Assembly (NCBI RefSeq): GCF_051388935.1
Contig: NZ_JBPKBI010000003.1
Coordinates: forward strand, 1-64,000
Length of the DNA stretch: 64,000 nucleotides
Direction of reading: 5' to 3'
DNA from: Yinghuangia sp035454725
Lineage (GTDB): Bacteria > Actinomycetota > Actinomycetes > Streptomycetales > Streptomycetaceae
The notes beneath the pieces are model-generated. The model was not told the DNA's origin, did not search any database, and worked only from the letters and a program-made list of their open reading frames with translations. The translations under genes and the position numbers were made by a program. How positions within the stretch are numbered: position 1 is the first letter of the stretch; the number at the start of each line of letters is the position of its first letter. Below are positions 28,759-36,477 of the stretch, piece by piece.

Positions 28759-29876
28759 ATGAATCAGCGCAGCCGTGCCCGGCCGCCCGCGGCCNNNNNN
28801 NNNNNNNNNNNNNNNNNNNNNNNNNNNNNNNNNNNNNNNNNNNNNNNNNNNNNNNNNNNNNNNNNNNNNNNNNNNNNNNNNNNNNNNNNNNNNNNNNNNN
28901 NNNNNNNNNNNNNNNNNNNNNNNNNCCCGTCCCGTCACCGAAGCGGGCTGAACCGGTGCGCCGCCGCCGACAGCCGCCCGGCGCCCCGCGCCCCGCGCCG
29001 CCGCGCACGCCGCCCGCCACCGACCCCCGCGTGGCCGGGCCGCCGCCGCAGCCGCACCTGCCGCCGCCCGCACCGCCGCGCTTCCCGCCGGCGCCCGCAC
29101 CCGCGCCGGCCGAGTCCGAGGTGCGCGGGGCGACCGTCCCGCCCGCCGCAACCGCGCGCACGACGGCCCCTGACCTTCATCCGCCCGCGGCGCCGTCGGT
29201 CGGCGGGGGGCCGACACCGCGGCCGAGACAGGCCGGCGGACCGGTCGCCTCCCCCGGCCGGACGGCCGCAGGTCCACCTGACGCGGGGAGAGACCGCGTA
29301 CGCCGTCCCGCTCCGTCGCGGCGGCCCGTCGCCGCAACCGGGCTGACCGCGCCCGGAGCGCTCGTCCTCGCGTCCGGCGCCACTCTGCTGGGCGGGCTGC
29401 TGGACGAAATGTTCACCGACACGCTCGGTCTGCTGTTCGCGACGGTTTTCCTGGTCTCGAGCGCGCTGGTCGCAGCGAAGACGCGGATCCGCGATCTGAC
29501 CGCGGCGTTCTTCGCACCTCCGGTCGCCTTCGCGCTGACGGTTCTGGTGCTCAGCGTGGTGTTCCCGAGCGACAACGCCGAGAGCTTCCTCGTCCGCACC
29601 TTCCTCGACATCTTCACCGCCCTGGCCTTCAAGGCCGGCCTGCTGTGGGGCGGCACGACGGTCGCCGCGGTGATCGTGCTGGTACGCCGCCGCGCCGACC
29701 GCGAAGCGACCCGCCGCCGCACCGCCCGCGAGGCGCGCGCGTCCCGGGGTGAGGCCCGGGACCCGCGTGCGGGACAGCCGGTGGACCGTGATCGCGCGTG
29801 GAGCGGCCGGGTCGCTCCCGGCCTGCACAATCCGCGCGAGTCGCGCGACGTCCGCGAAGCGCCGCGCGAGCACTGA
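28759..29876 (+). CDS. Pro-rich membrane protein (DUF6542-like), interrupted by an assembly gap
   Basis: The downstream part, from 28926 to 29876, is one open frame: a long Pro/Arg/Ala-rich cytosolic region, then about four membrane spans (APGALVLASGATLLGGLL, LFATVFLVSSALVAA, FALTVLVLSVVF, AGLLWGGTTVAAVIVLV), then an Arg-rich tail. This four-span block looks like the DUF6542 family found in Streptomyces near ispH. A likely N-terminus, MNQRSRARPPAA, begins at 28759 but is in another frame across the gap; as the run of N has arbitrary length, the two can belong together. Start is therefore uncertain. Confidence 0.6.
28795..28925. other. Assembly gap (131 N)
   Basis: Unsequenced stretch inside a Pro/Arg-rich, very GC-rich coding region. 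Gap size should not be trusted. Confidence 0.99.
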
Positions 29877-29906
29877 CGCCCGGGCGCCGACCGAAGCCCG
29901 TCCGGC

Positions 29907-30899
29907 TCAGGCCGGCCGGCCCGCGGCCTTCAGATCGCGGCGCAGCTCCTGCGGCAGCGAGAAGGCGAGCTTCTCCTCCGTGGCCGTGTGCACGCGCACA
30001 TCGTCGAATCCGCGCTCCGCGAGCCAATCCAAAACGCCGTCGACCAGGACCTCGGGCACCGAGGCTCCGCTGGTCACGCCGACCGTGCGCACACCCTCCA
30101 GCCAGGCCTCGTCGATCTCGCCGGCGTGGTCCACCAAGTACGACGCGCTCGCGCCGGCCTCAAGGCCGACCTCGACCAGCCGCACCGAGTTCGACGAGTT
30201 CTTCGACCCGACCACGATGATGAGGTCGGCTTCCGCCGCGATCTGCTTGACGGCGGTCTGGCGGTTCTGCGTCGCGTAGCAGATGTCGTCGCTGGGCGGG
30301 CTCTCCAGCAGCGGGAACTTCTCCTTGAGCGCGCCGACGGTGGCCATGGCCTCGTCGACCGACAACGTGGTCTGTGAGAGCCACACCACCTTCGATGGGT
30401 TCTCCACCTCGACGTCGGGGACACTGCCCGGCCCGTCGACGAGCGTGATGCTCTCGGGCGCCTCGCCCATCGTGCCGACGACCTCCTCGTGGCCCTCGTG
30501 GCCGATGAGGAGGATGTTGTAGCCGTCCTCGGCGTAGCGCACGGCTTCCTTGTGCACCTTGGTGACCAGCGGGCACGTCGCGTCGATGGTCTTGAGCCGG
30601 CGCTCGGCGGCCTGCTCGTGGACGACCGGGGCGACGCCGTGCGCCGAGAAGATCACCGTGGCGCCCTCGGGCACTTCGTACGCCTCGTCGACGAAGACCG
30701 CGCCGCGCTTGCGGAGCGTCTCGACGACGTGTTTGTTGTGCACGATCTCGTGGCGGACGTAGACCGGGGCCCCGTACAGCTCAAGGGCCTTCTCGACGGT
30801 GACGATGGCTCGGTCCACGCCCGCGCAGTAACCCCGGGGGGCGGCGAGCAGGACGCGGCGGGCGTGCGGGGCAGCGGCGGCCTCAGTCATGGTGTCCAT
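29907..30899 (-). CDS. ispH: 4-hydroxy-3-methylbut-2-enyl diphosphate reductase
   Basis: A 330-residue iron-sulfur enzyme that performs the last step of the methylerythritol phosphate pathway, giving IPP and DMAPP. Three conserved cluster Cys are present: GYCAGVD, ATCPLVTKVH and ICYATQNRQ, the last holding the TQNRQ motif. The catalytic EVVGTMGE segment and the SNSVRLVEV substrate-binding SxN region are also seen. The start is the ATG at 30897-30899 with GGGAGG upstream; an ATG three codons later is an alternative. It is divergent from xseA with a 74-base spacer. Confidence 0.96.
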   Translation of the reverse strand: MDTMTEAAAAPHARRVLLAAPRGYCAGVDRAIVTVEKALELYGAPVYVRHEIVHNKHVVETLRKRGAVFVDEAYEVPEGATVIFSAHGVAPVVHEQAAERRLKTIDATCPLVTKVHKEAVRYAEDGYNILLIGHEGHEEVVGTMGEAPESITLVDGPGSVPDVEVENPSKVVWLSQTTLSVDEAMATVGALKEKFPLLESPPSDDICYATQNRQTAVKQIAAEADLIIVVGSKNSSNSVRLVEVGLEAGASASYLVDHAGEIDEAWLEGVRTVGVTSGASVPEVLVDGVLDWLAERGFDDVRVHTATEEKLAFSLPQELRRDLKAAGRPA

Positions 30900-30973
30900 G
30901 GTACGGGCGCCTCCCGGCTGCGGTTCCGACCTCGCCCATCCGAACTGTCGGCCCCGGCCCGTAATGTGGCGGC

Positions 30974-32185
30974 ATGGCGCTGACAACCTCTGCGGAATCC
31001 CCCGTCCCGGTCTCGGAGATCTCGCGCCTCATCGGCGGGTGGATCGACCGCCTCGGCGCGGTCTGGGTGGAGGGCCAGATCACCCAGCTCAGCCGCCGCC
31101 CGGGGGCCGGCGTGGTGTTCCTGACGCTGCGTGACCCGTCGGTGGACGTCTCGATCTCGGTCACCTGTTACCGGCGGGTCTTCGACGCCGTCGCCGACGT
31201 GGTGTCCGAGGGCGCGCGGGTGGTCGTGCAGGCGAAACCGGAGTGGTACGCCCCGCGCGGCACGCTCTCGTTGCGTGCCGCCGAGATCCGGCCGGTCGGC
31301 ATCGGGGAGTTGCTGGCCCGTCTGGAGAATTTGAGGCGGGCGCTGGCCGGCGAGGGGCTGTTCGACCCGCGCCACAAGACGCCGCTGCCTTTCCTGCCGC
31401 ACCGAATCGGCCTGGTGTGCGGGCGCGCGAGCGCGGCGGAGCGCGACGTTTTGGAGAACGCGCGGCGGCGGTGGCCGGCCGTGCAGTTCGAGGTGCGGAA
31501 CGTCGCGGTGCAGGGCGTGCACGCGGTGCCGCAGGTGATCGCGGCGGTCGAGGAGCTCGATGCGGATCCATCGGTCGACGTCATTGTCATCGCGCGCGGC
31601 GGCGGCAGCGTCGAGGATCTGCTGCCCTTCTCCGACGAGGCGCTGATCCGGGCGGTGTTCCGGTGCACGACACCGGTCGTGAGCGCGATCGGGCACGAAC
31701 CGGACTCGCCGCTGCTCGACCTGGTCGCCGACCTGCGCGCGTCGACGCCGACCGACGCCGCGAAGAAGATGGTCCCCGATGTCGGCGAGGAGCAGACCCG
31801 CGTACGCCAACTCCGCGACCGCGCACGGCACACCATGGCGATGAGGATCGAACGCGAGGAGCACGGCCTGGCGTCGGTGCGCAGCCGTCCGGTGCTCGCG
31901 GACCCGTACCGCGTGGTGGAGGTCCGCGAAGACGAGATCGCCGCCCTGCTCGACCGCTCGCGGCGCACGCTGCGCCACTGCCTCGACCACGCGGCGACGG
32001 ACCTTGAGCACACGCGTGCCCGCGTCGTCGCCCTCTCCCCGGCCGCGACGCTGGAGCGCGGCTACGCGGTCCTCCAGAAGGGCAACGGCCAGGCTGTGCG
32101 CCGTCCCGACGAGGTGGCGACCGGCGAGAAACTGACGGCCCGCGTCGCGGCGGGGCGGATGACGGTGGTCGTCGCCGACAACTGA
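30974..32185 (+). CDS. xseA: Exodeoxyribonuclease VII large subunit
   Basis: A 403-residue subunit that cuts single-stranded DNA. The OB-fold N-terminus (VSEISRLIGGWIDRLGAVWVEGQITQL) is followed by the catalytic domain with VIVIARGGGSVEDLLPF and SAIGHEPDSPLLDLVADLRASTPTDAA, both hallmark blocks. A helical coiled region and C-terminal GYAVLQKGNGQ end the protein. It is a little shorter than the E. coli enzyme but typical of actinobacteria. Its partner xseB is not next to it but about 7 kb downstream at 39273, because a block of unrelated genes lies between. Confidence 0.96.
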   Translation: MALTTSAESPVPVSEISRLIGGWIDRLGAVWVEGQITQLSRRPGAGVVFLTLRDPSVDVSISVTCYRRVFDAVADVVSEGARVVVQAKPEWYAPRGTLSLRAAEIRPVGIGELLARLENLRRALAGEGLFDPRHKTPLPFLPHRIGLVCGRASAAERDVLENARRRWPAVQFEVRNVAVQGVHAVPQVIAAVEELDADPSVDVIVIARGGGSVEDLLPFSDEALIRAVFRCTTPVVSAIGHEPDSPLLDLVADLRASTPTDAAKKMVPDVGEEQTRVRQLRDRARHTMAMRIEREEHGLASVRSRPVLADPYRVVEVREDEIAALLDRSRRTLRHCLDHAATDLEHTRARVVALSPAATLERGYAVLQKGNGQAVRRPDEVATGEKLTARVAAGRMTVVVADN

Positions 32186-32253
32186 CCGACCGCGCAAGTT
32201 ACTTGATGGGGGCGCGGGCTAAGCCGATCGCCCCCACAGCCCTGGGAGACAAC

Positions 32254-32654
32254 TCATCGGGAGGCCATCGAATGCCCCGGTGAACCGAACCACACCTCCT
32301 GACGCGCGAGTTCGCCGTCCGGGGTGATGCGCAGACCGAAGCCTTCCGCCTGCGGTCGGTCGTGATCGTGCCACCAGCGCACCGCTCGGACGAAGTCCTC
32401 CGCGAGCCGGCCGTCGCCCGCGACGGTGGTCGGGACGTTCCGTCCGAACCCCAGCGACGCGAACTTCCCCGGGCGCTCCAGCCAGACCACGCATCCGTCG
32501 TGGTCGTCGGCGTGCCCGGAGACCCAGAGCCTGGTTTCGGGCAGCAGCAGACCAGCACGAATCGTTCGGCGTCGGTGACTGCGTGGTCGATCTCCCGCCA
32601 GGTGACCGGGAGTTCCGCTTCGTCGGCGACTCCGGTGTCCGGCCACTCGGCCAA
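32254..32654 (-). pseudogene. Frameshifted hypothetical gene, 5' end next to an IS
   Basis: Two overlapping minus frames each hold half of what reads as one protein. The upstream half runs from about 32654 (AEWPDTGVADEAELPVTWRE, then DAERFVLVCC) and breaks at a CTGCTGCTGC run near 32545-32555. The other frame continues with PETRLWVSGHADDHDGCVVW and GFGLRITPDGELARQEVWFG to a stop at 32254. The 5' frame stays open into the end of the transposon at 32683, so the true start may have been lost. It could be a sequencing slip, given the draft state. Family unknown. Confidence 0.55.
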
Positions 32655-32682
32655 GGGAGTCGGCCGCTGTGACCGCGCCTCC

Positions 32683-32760
32683 TTGACTTCCTCCCCATCG
32701 TGAACGAGGGGGATTCCCCTCGGCCTCGCGGCCGAGCCGCCGCGCGTCAGCGCGGCGGTT
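32683..32760 (-). ncRNA. Candidate omega RNA scaffold of TnpB
   Basis: TnpB nucleases use an RNA made from the 3' end of tnpB and the right end of the element, with a guide taken from the flanking DNA. Here the scaffold would end at GTCAA (32687-32683) and the guide would begin with GGAGGCGCGGTCACAG (32682-32667, minus strand). The 5' boundary, inside tnpB, cannot be set from sequence alone. Confidence 0.5.
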
Positions 32761-34054
32761 GGGACGTTTCCTGCTTCAGCGACGACCGCCCCGTCCGGGA
32801 GGACTCCCGTTGAGGTCTCACACCGTCTCCACAGGCGGCAACCGCCAGCCCGGCGGCCAGAATGTTGTTCGCGGCGTTCACGTCGCGGTCATGGACCACG
32901 CCGCATCCGCACGTCCACGCGCGGACGTCCAGCGGCAGCCTCCCCCGCACGGTTCCGCACGCCCCGCACAACCGGGAACTGGGGANGTTCACGTCGCGGT
33001 CGTGGACCACGCCGCATCCGCACGTCCACGCGCGGACGTCCAGCGGCAGCCTCCCCCGCACGGTTCCGCACGCCCCGCACAACCGGGAACTGGGGAACCA
33101 GCGGTCGACCACGACGAGTTCGCGCCCGTACCAAGCGCACTTATACTCCAGCATCATCCGCATGTCCCGCCACGCCGCGTCCGAGATCGCGCGGGCGAGC
33201 CCGCGGTTTTTGAGCATGTTGCGGACGGTCAGGTCCTCGATCACGACCACTTGGTTCTCATGGACGAGTCGAGTAGTGAGCTTGTGCAGGAAGTCCCGCC
33301 GCCGGTCCGTGATCCGCGCGTGGACGCGGGCGACCTTCACGCGGGCTTTCGCGCGGTTGTTGGAGCCCTTCGCTTTCCGGGACAGCTCCCGCTGCGCCTT
33401 GGCGAGGCGGGCACGGTCGCGTCGCTCGTGCTTCGGGTTGGCGATCTTCTCCCCGGTCGAGAGCGTCACCAGCGACGTGACGCCCGCGTCCACACCGACC
33501 GCGTTCGTGGTGGCCGGGGCAGGCACGATGGTGTCGTCGCACAGCAGCGACACGAACCAGCGCCCGGCCGGATCGCGGGACACCGTCACGGTGGTGGGCG
33601 TCACCTCGTCGGGCAGCGGACGCGACCAGCGGATGTCCAACGGCCCGGACATCTTCGCCAACGTCAGCTTCCCGTCGCGCCACGTGAACGCGGAGCGGGT
33701 GTACTCCGCCGACGCACGGGACCTCTTCCGCGACTTGAACCGCGGATACCCCGCCCGCCGCGCGAAGAAGTTGCCGAACGCCGTCTGCAGGTGCCGCAGC
33801 GCCTGCTGGAGCGGAACGCTCGACACCTCGCCGAGGAACGCGAGTTCACCGCTCTTCTTCCACGCGGTCAGCGCGGCCGACGACTCCACGTACGAGACAC
33901 GGCGCTGCTCGCCGAACCAAGCCCGGGTGCGCTCCTCCAGGGCCTTGTTGTAGACGAGACGGACACAGCCGAACGTACGCGACAGCTCCGCCGCCTGCTC
34001 ATCCGTGGGGTAGAAGCGGTACCGATACGCCCGCTTGACCGACAAATGCCCCAT
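32747..34054 (-). CDS. tnpB: RNA-guided endonuclease TnpB (coding sequence disturbed by assembly join)
   Basis: A TnpB protein with all catalytic residues: HTH/REC-like N-terminus (AYRYRFYPTDEQ), RuvC Asp189 (GVDAGVTS), Glu273 (VIEDLTV), zinc ribbon (CGACGTVRG and CGCGVVHDRD), and final Asp in DVNAANNILAAG. As given it has 435 residues because 37 residues spanning the zinc ribbon are present twice, joined at an N (32986). Without that copy it would be about 398 residues, normal for TnpB. The start is the ATG at 34052-34054 next to GTGAGGT. Probably intact in the real genome. Confidence 0.9.
   Translation of the reverse strand: MGHLSVKRAYRYRFYPTDEQAAELSRTFGCVRLVYNKALEERTRAWFGEQRRVSYVESSAALTAWKKSGELAFLGEVSSVPLQQALRHLQTAFGNFFARRAGYPRFKSRKRSRASAEYTRSAFTWRDGKLTLAKMSGPLDIRWSRPLPDEVTPTTVTVSRDPAGRWFVSLLCDDTIVPAPATTNAVGVDAGVTSLVTLSTGEKIANPKHERRDRARLAKAQRELSRKAKGSNNRAKARVKVARVHARITDRRRDFLHKLTTRLVHENQVVVIEDLTVRNMLKNRGLARAISDAAWRDMRMMLEYKCAWYGRELVVVDRWFPSSRLCGACGTVRGRLPLDVRAWTCGCGVVHDRDVNXPSSRLCGACGTVRGRLPLDVRAWTCGCGVVHDRDVNAANNILAAGLAVAACGDGVRPQRESSRTGRSSLKQETSQPPR
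32876..33096. repeat. 110-base direct duplication joined by one N
   Basis: 32876-32985 and 32987-33096 are identical except for A at 32891 against G at 33002, with the single N at 32986 between them. This looks like two contigs whose overlapping ends were abutted instead of merged. The one mismatch suggests that the contigs came from different copies of the element. Confidence 0.9.
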
Positions 34055-34229
34055 ACCTCACAGACTATCAGCATCCGCGTGAGTCACGGGCGTTCGCCTT
34101 TCACTGTGCTGAACACCGAACCGCTCGGGGGCGGTTCCGCTGCCCCTGCCCTGCTCCGCAGGGGCGTCAGGTGCTCTTGGCGGTGAACGAGGGTAGCGGT
34201 TGATCGCTTTGCGATTGACCGTCATGCGT

Positions 34230-34985
34230 TCATATACGTCTTCCGTGAACCCATCGGCCGTCGACGGCCGGGCGGAGGGATTGGGGGCCGTAGTCCGCCG
34301 GGCCGGTGCGGAACTCGCCTGCTTCGGCGGCATTTTGCGTCCAGGTCTGGCGTAATGCGGTGCGGGCGTTCTCGCGGTCGCGTGGGGAGACGGCGGAGTG
34401 GCGTACGAGCCACCACGCGAGGCCGTAGGTGACCTCGCGGCGCTCGAAGTGGTGAAGCGCGATGGCGACCAGCGGCGATTCACGCATTCTGCCGCCGTAA
34501 CCGGTGAACGACTCCTGCACGTGGAAACCGAAATCCTCGGCGTGGCAACGGCCTCGGTGCAGGGCGAGGGTCGCGTGTGCGGCGTCGGCGCCCCAGGCCA
34601 CCAGCACGACTGGTGGACGCGGGCGGATGGTGACGGCCCGGAACTCCCTGGGGTACGACCCCATGTCGGGACGGACGAAGAGGCGGGAGACGTAGGGGCG
34701 TACGGGGCTCGGGGGCTGCGCGTCCTGTGTGCTGCCCTGCGAATCGTCGCCGGGTGTAGCAGCGTTCACGCCGCCGCCGGTCAATGCCCGTTCCTCCAGC
34801 CGCTCGGCGAGACGGTCGGCAAGCGCGGCGGGGACGGGGCCGATGCGCACGCCGGGCGACCCGTCGGCAAGCAATGTCGGTTGGACGCACGGAAGTTGGA
34901 TGCCCGTCGCCTCGAATGCCGCAGCAAGCTTCTGCGCCGTGCGAGTGGCATCGGAGATCGGATGCCGAAACACGTCGGTGAACAT
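34230..34985 (-). CDS. Hypothetical protein divergent from an XRE regulator
   Basis: A 251-residue soluble protein from the ATG at 34983-34985, with AAGGGAAGG 10 bases upstream. The N-terminal 65 residues (DATRTAQKLAAAFEATGIQL and VRIGPVPAALADRLAERLEE) look like a small alpha/beta unit. A disordered Gln/Ser/Pro segment follows, then a second domain (VVLVAWGADAAHATLALHRG, LVAIALHHFERREVTYGLAW). No signal peptide or catalytic motif is visible and I do not recognise the family. Its 243-base spacer with the XRE/DUF397 pair suggests shared regulation. Confidence 0.75.
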   Translation of the reverse strand: MFTDVFRHPISDATRTAQKLAAAFEATGIQLPCVQPTLLADGSPGVRIGPVPAALADRLAERLEERALTGGGVNAATPGDDSQGSTQDAQPPSPVRPYVSRLFVRPDMGSYPREFRAVTIRPRPPVVLVAWGADAAHATLALHRGRCHAEDFGFHVQESFTGYGGRMRESPLVAIALHHFERREVTYGLAWWLVRHSAVSPRDRENARTALRQTWTQNAAEAGEFRTGPADYGPQSLRPAVDGRWVHGRRI

Positions 34986-35155
34986 GCCGAATACGCCTTC
35001 CCTTTGCCGCACCCGCCTCTGAGTGGACGGGGTTTCCCTTAAGAGGAAACCGTGGCAGGGGGATGTGACCGACGGATACACTCGTGGCGGAAAATCGCTT
35101 CTTGCTTTTCCAGGCAACTGCCGTCGGGGGCAAGGATATTTCACAGCGAGATGAA

Positions 35156-35199
35156 ACATTCTGCTGCGGCGCAGAACGTCACGCGCCACGGCAGAATGT
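35156..35199 (+). promoter_or_regulatory. Candidate operator of the XRE regulator
   Basis: ACATTCTGC (35156-35164) and GCAGAATGT (35191-35199) are perfect inverted repeats, and a further GCAGAA at 35171-35176 pairs with the first arm. The cluster ends 28 bases before the regulator's start, so self-regulation is plausible. Confidence 0.45.
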
Positions 35200-35227
35200 G
35201 CGTCCACTCCTTGGGAGAGAGGTCCCG

Positions 35228-36109
35228 ATGACGGCAGATATGGAATCCGCTCCTCCCGCGCTGTGCCGCCTCCAGCTCGGCACCGAACTGCGGCGACTGA
35301 GACTGGAATCGGGCCACAAGGCGGGGGCCGTGGCCAAGCGGCTGCTGTGGAGCCCGTCGAAGATCACCCGGCTGGAGAAGGGTGAGAACGCGATCGTGGA
35401 GTTAACGGATGTGATGGCGCTGTGTGCGGTGTACGGCGCGGACGCGGAGACGCGGTCGACGCTGGAGGGCTACGCGGTGGTCACGAAGACGCGGCGGGAT
35501 TGGTGGCAGTCGCCGAAGTTCCGGCCGGTGATCCGGCCGAGCTTGAAGGCGTTCATCGGACAGGAGGCGACCGCTGAGCGGTTGCACACGTACCAACCGG
35601 AGTTCGTCCCAGGGCTGTTGCAGTGCGAGCCGTACGTGCGGGCCATCCACCAAGCGACGATCATGGGCTTGGACGAGGACGATATGGATCTGCTCGTCAC
35701 GGTGCGGATGACGCGGCAGGAAGTGCTGCGTCGCCCCAATTCACCACTCAAACTGACCGCCGTCGTGAATGAAGCCGTATTGCGTCGCGAAGTCGGCGGT
35801 GCGGACGTCACGCGCCAGCAGCTCGGATACATGATCGACATGGCGAGGTTGCCAAACGTCAGGCTTCAAGTGGTGCCGTTCAAGGCCGGGCTGCACCCAG
35901 CGATGAACGGCCAGTTCACCATTTTGACCTTCCGCAACGATGCCGGACTCAAGCCACTGCTCTACATGGAGAAGCTTGCCGATGCCTGGGTCCTCCGAGA
36001 GGATCACACGGTAGCCAGGTACCACGATGCATTCGACGAGCTTCAGGCTGTCGCAGCCAGCCCGCGAGAATCGCTGCGCATGATCGACCAAGCCATCAAG
36101 GAGCTTTGA
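35228..36109 (+). CDS. XRE-family regulator with DUF5753 sensor-like domain
   Basis: A 293-residue regulator starting at ATG 35228 behind GGGAGAGAGG. A helix-turn-helix occupies residues about 16-75 (LGTELRRLRLESGHKAGAVA, SPSKITRLEKGEN). The rest is the DUF5753 domain (YQPEFVPGLLQCEPYVRAIH, NEAVLRREVGG, RLQVVPFKAGLHPAMNGQFT). Such proteins pair with a DUF397 protein in Streptomyces; BldB/AbaA-like loci are the best-known relatives. The stop is 2 bases before the start of the DUF397 gene, so the pair is coupled. Confidence 0.93.
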   Translation: MTADMESAPPALCRLQLGTELRRLRLESGHKAGAVAKRLLWSPSKITRLEKGENAIVELTDVMALCAVYGADAETRSTLEGYAVVTKTRRDWWQSPKFRPVIRPSLKAFIGQEATAERLHTYQPEFVPGLLQCEPYVRAIHQATIMGLDEDDMDLLVTVRMTRQEVLRRPNSPLKLTAVVNEAVLRREVGGADVTRQQLGYMIDMARLPNVRLQVVPFKAGLHPAMNGQFTILTFRNDAGLKPLLYMEKLADAWVLREDHTVARYHDAFDELQAVAASPRESLRMIDQAIKEL

Positions 36110-36111
36110 CC

Positions 36112-36306
36112 ATGACCCCCACGCCCCGGCCCGGCGACTGGTTCAAGTCCAGCCACAGCGACAACAGTGGCGGCGAGTGCGTTGAGGGGGCGCGTATCGG
36201 CACAAGCGCGATGGCCGTCCGCGACAGCAAGGACACCACACGCGGCAACCTCACCATCGCCACAACCTCGTGGTCCGCCCTGACCACAACCCTGAAGAAC
36301 TCCTGA
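36112..36306 (+). CDS. DUF397 protein
   Basis: A 64-residue DUF397 protein with the family pattern WFKSSHSDNSGGECVEGA and VRDSKDTTRGNLTI. ATG 36112 has AAGGAG eight bases upstream, inside the end of the regulator gene; an in-frame TTG at 36106 is less likely. DUF397 proteins are thought to act with their neighbouring XRE regulator in morphological or metabolic control, though the mechanism is unclear. Confidence 0.92.
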   Translation: MTPTPRPGDWFKSSHSDNSGGECVEGARIGTSAMAVRDSKDTTRGNLTIATTSWSALTTTLKNS

Positions 36307-36329
36307 GCCGAAACCGCCGCCCCGGTCCG

Positions 36330-36355
36330 AGAGCCCCGTCACCCGGCAGGGCTCT
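36330..36355 (+). terminator. Candidate terminator after the XRE/DUF397 pair
   Basis: AGAGCCC and GGGCTCT form a perfect 7-base stem around a 12-base loop, 24 bases after the DUF397 stop. Confidence 0.45.
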
Positions 36356-36477
36356 GCCGTGGGTCCGCAAGGACCCGATGGGGTGATTCCGGGGCGCACG
36401 CTTGGCGTGCCGGCTGGTGGGCGATCCGGCGCAACCTAATGTCGGAAGCTTCGGGGTTCGTCGTCCCAGGAGCTGCC

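Larger units (their letters stand above)
32683..34100 (-). mobile_element. IS200/IS605-family element of the TnpB-only (IS1341) type
   Basis: A tnpB gene with no tnpA transposase beside it. The right end is well marked: beyond the tnpB stop comes a stem GAGGGGAATCCCCCTC, then GATGGGGAGGAAGTCAA ending at 32683. The ending GGGGAGGA(A/T)GTCAA is the familiar right end of such elements and of the TnpB guide RNA scaffold. The left end is less sure, somewhere in 34060-34140; a stem GAACCGC/GCGGTTC lies at 34118-34137. These elements make no target duplication, so no direct repeat is expected. Confidence 0.75.

Noticed and set aside
32876..33096. TnpB with a genuinely doubled zinc ribbon
   Set aside because: The copies are joined by an undetermined base and are otherwise near-identical at DNA level, which points to assembly.
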